From assembly GCA_025351615.1 (NCBI GenBank), contig JANXVP010000351.1, forward strand, positions 1 to 8,621: a DNA stretch of 8,621 nucleotides. Reading direction: 5' to 3'. Positions 7,655-8,621 of the stretch are shown one piece after another. Every line of letters begins with the position of its first letter. Position 1 is the stretch's first letter. Origin of the DNA: Ramlibacter sp. GTDB taxonomy: Bacteria; Pseudomonadota; Gammaproteobacteria; Burkholderiales; Burkholderiaceae_C. Position numbers and translations under genes: made by a program. A model generated the notes under the pieces. The model did not search any database. It was not told the origin of the DNA and worked only from the letters and a program-made list of their open reading frames with translations.

Positions 7655-7905
7655 GTCGGTGTGCACGCTGTCGTGCGGTGCCTGGCACCGGGGAGTGTGA
7701 AAAAAAAGATGGGCGAACGCGGCGGCGCCATCAGGGGCGAGCGAAAGCCATGATATCGATATGCGTGTTTGTACACCCGACCATCTGAGGCGCAACTGAC
7801 CCAAAGGTGCGTATTTACGCGTAGCCCGGCCTCTGGTCAGGCAGAGCTCAAGTTTCGACGCTCGCTAATCGCGCATCAGGCAACAGCGGCGCGCAACCGT
7901 CAGGA
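7655..7905 (-). promoter_or_regulatory. Intergenic control region upstream of the metal-efflux operon
   Basis: This 251-bp gap must hold the operon promoter if the efflux genes are transcribed separately from the DUF1345 gene. On the minus strand, candidate boxes are TTGCGC with TACAAA 16 bp later, and TATCAT (7755-7750, five of six matches to TATAAT). Neither is a strong promoter. Other structure includes a 10-bp palindrome ATATCGATAT (7753-7762), GTGT-TTGT-ACAC (7765-7776), GCGTA-TT-TACGC (7809-7820) and a weak hairpin CTCTG-GTCAGG-CAGAG (7831-7846). No T-run terminator is visible after the DUF1345 stop. I recognise no metal-regulator box. Confidence 0.4.
7663..7690 (-). promoter_or_regulatory. 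Tandem dyads in the efflux-operon leader
   Basis: Two adjoining inverted repeats lie just before the preferred czcC start. CGGTGCC-T-GGCACCG (7676-7690) is a perfect 7-bp dyad with one central base. GCACG-CTGT-CGTGC (7663-7676) shares one base with it. On the minus strand an 8-T run (7707-7700) lies upstream of them, so they do not form an intrinsic terminator in the operon direction. An operator or an RNA hairpin affecting czcC translation is possible. No known regulator consensus is recognised. Confidence 0.4.
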
Positions 7906-8394
7906 TCAAAACAGACCCGAGGCGATGTTGATCGTGAGCGCGATCAGTGTGGTGTTGAAAAAAAAGGCCAGCACACAATGCACCAGGCCGGTCCGGCGCA
8001 TCTGGCGACTGGTGAAACTCACGTCCGCCGTTTGGCCGGATGTGCCGATGACGCTGGAAAAATACAGGAAATCGCCGTAGTCAGGAGCATGGCCGCCCGG
8101 GAAATCCAGGCCGCCGTGCCTGCCATTGACTTCCGCCGCGTAGTAATCATGGGCGTAGTGCAGAGCGAACATCAGCTGGGTGAACGCCCAGGATGAAACG
8201 ATCGTGAGGACGGCTAGCGCGATATGGCCGTAGCGCAACACACCCTGCAAGTTCTTGACGACCCCCAATTCCGCGACGATCGCGCCGACGCATATCACGG
8301 CCGCAAGGACGACGAGAGCGAGGACCACGACGCGGCCTTCATCATGCCGCAGTGCGCGGACCTTCATGCGTTCATGGGTGGACCAGAACATCAT
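7906..8394 (-). pseudogene. DUF1345 membrane protein, N-terminally truncated copy
   Basis: The 162-residue frame matches the C-terminal three quarters of DUF1345 proteins, a family of uncharacterised inner-membrane proteins usually a little over 200 residues. Membrane segments lie at about 21-42, 57-80, 105-120 and 135-160. Conserved motifs are [10 protein letters not shown] (76-85), GLDFPG (95-100), [22 protein letters not shown] (104-125) and the SFTSRQMRR loop. The family's preceding segment ([15 protein letters not shown]) is missing. Upstream of ATG 8394 the frame meets an in-frame stop 12 codons away, inside unrelated-strand sequence. The missing segment occurs on the opposite strand from 8396, so the truncation coincides exactly with the inverted-repeat junction. 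The Met-Met at the start is probably internal to the original protein. A functional product from an internal start is unlikely but possible. Confidence 0.8.
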
Positions 8395-8395
8395 C
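8214..8395 (-). repeat. Left arm of a large inverted repeat within DUF1345
   Basis: The reverse complement of 8214-8395 matches 8440-8621 without gaps and with four mismatches in 182 bp. The spacer is 44-46 bp, depending on the one matching edge base. The outer edge is not reached because the partner arm ends at the window boundary, so the repeat may be longer. The arm covers codons [10 protein letters not shown] through the third membrane segment of the truncated DUF1345 gene. Confidence 0.95.
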
Positions 8396-8621
8396 GGCTG
8401 GAACGTGGGCGCCTGGCTCTATCTCATCCTGGCGGCACGGATGATGTTTTGGTCCACCCATGAACGCATGAAGGTCCGCGCACTGCAGCATGATGAAGGC
8501 CGCGTCGTGGTCCTCGCTCTCGTCGTTCTTGCGGCCGTGATGTGCGTCGGCGCGATCGTCGCGGAATTGGGGGTCGTCAAGAACTTGCAGGGTGTGTTGC
8601 GCTACGGCCATATCGCGCTAG
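8396..8621 (+). CDS. DUF1345 membrane protein, second copy (partial, runs off window)
   Basis: The plus-strand frame encodes [15 protein letters not shown] from 8396, then [20 protein letters not shown] and onward to the window end. This is the family's correct order, with the segment that the minus-strand copy lacks. Relative to that copy, 8441-8621 differs at four bases, changing Arg16 to Gln and Ile34 to Met and leaving two changes silent. The frame stays open upstream of 8396 (an ATG lies at 8366), but those codons come from the antisense of the other copy and read nothing like the family. No normal N-terminus or ribosome-binding site is present, so this copy looks 5'-truncated at the fold-back junction. 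Its 3' part lies outside the window, so whether the remainder is intact is unknown. Confidence 0.75.
8440..8621 (+). repeat. Right arm of the inverted repeat within DUF1345
   Basis: This is the partner of 8214-8395. The mismatched pairs are T8449/G8386, A8487/C8348, T8527/G8308 and G8542/T8293 (plus-strand bases), all transitions when the arms are aligned. The arm still matches at the last base of the window, so its true end is unseen. Confidence 0.95.

Noticed and set aside
7655..7804. N-terminal extension of the channel-protein frame to 7804
   Set aside because: A secreted outer-membrane protein should begin with its signal peptide, which starts at ATG 7654. The upstream 50 codons look non-coding and contain dyads.
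7831..7846. Hairpin CTCTG/CAGAG as a terminator for the DUF1345 gene
   Set aside because: The stem is only 5 bp and no T run follows it on the minus strand.
8224..8611. Two near-identical short frames (8224-8463 plus, 8372-8611 minus) that look like a duplicated gene
   Set aside because: They are the antisense of the two DUF1345 arms, and their similarity simply reflects the inverted repeat.

Overview
The window is GC-rich bacterial chromosome. Its codon use, the heavy-metal RND operon and the MgtE transporter fit a proteobacterium, most likely a betaproteobacterium of the Burkholderiales. That placement rests on overall character, not on a marker gene. Nearly everything is on the minus strand, so the biological order runs from high to low coordinates.

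Layout from right to left. At 8214-8621 the two halves of a DUF1345 membrane-protein gene form a large inverted repeat. A minus-strand copy (7906-8394) keeps its C-terminus but has lost its N-terminus. A plus-strand copy (8396-8621) carries more N-terminal sequence and runs off the window. The gap 7655-7905 holds candidate control elements. A complete three-gene heavy-metal efflux system follows: outer-membrane factor (6392-7654), membrane-fusion protein (5220-6395) and HME-type RND pump (2071-5211). These genes overlap by 4 bp or are 8 bp apart. A small XRE/HigA2-like DNA-binding protein (1731-2096) overlaps the end of the pump gene. An MgtE-type magnesium transporter (307-1668) comes 62 bp later. 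The left end has a tRNA-Arg(ACG) gene (154-230) with its own extended -10 promoter and a strong terminator, facing the last codons of an unidentified plus-strand gene (1-56).

How the genes work together. The RND pump, fusion protein and outer-membrane channel should form a tripartite complex spanning the envelope and exporting divalent metal ions. The DFG...D...E signature in transmembrane helix 4 points to Zn/Co/Cd/Ni-type ions rather than Cu/Ag. The small HTH protein has no toxin partner and is tied to the pump gene by overlap, so it may regulate this operon. MgtE lies downstream on the same strand without a visible terminator between, so metal export and Mg2+ import may share a transcript.

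The gene content is mostly recognisable. I see no wholly new system. The oddities are the fold-back DUF1345 duplication at the right edge, the orphan antitoxin-like regulator inside the metal operon, and the dyad-rich leader of the efflux operon.
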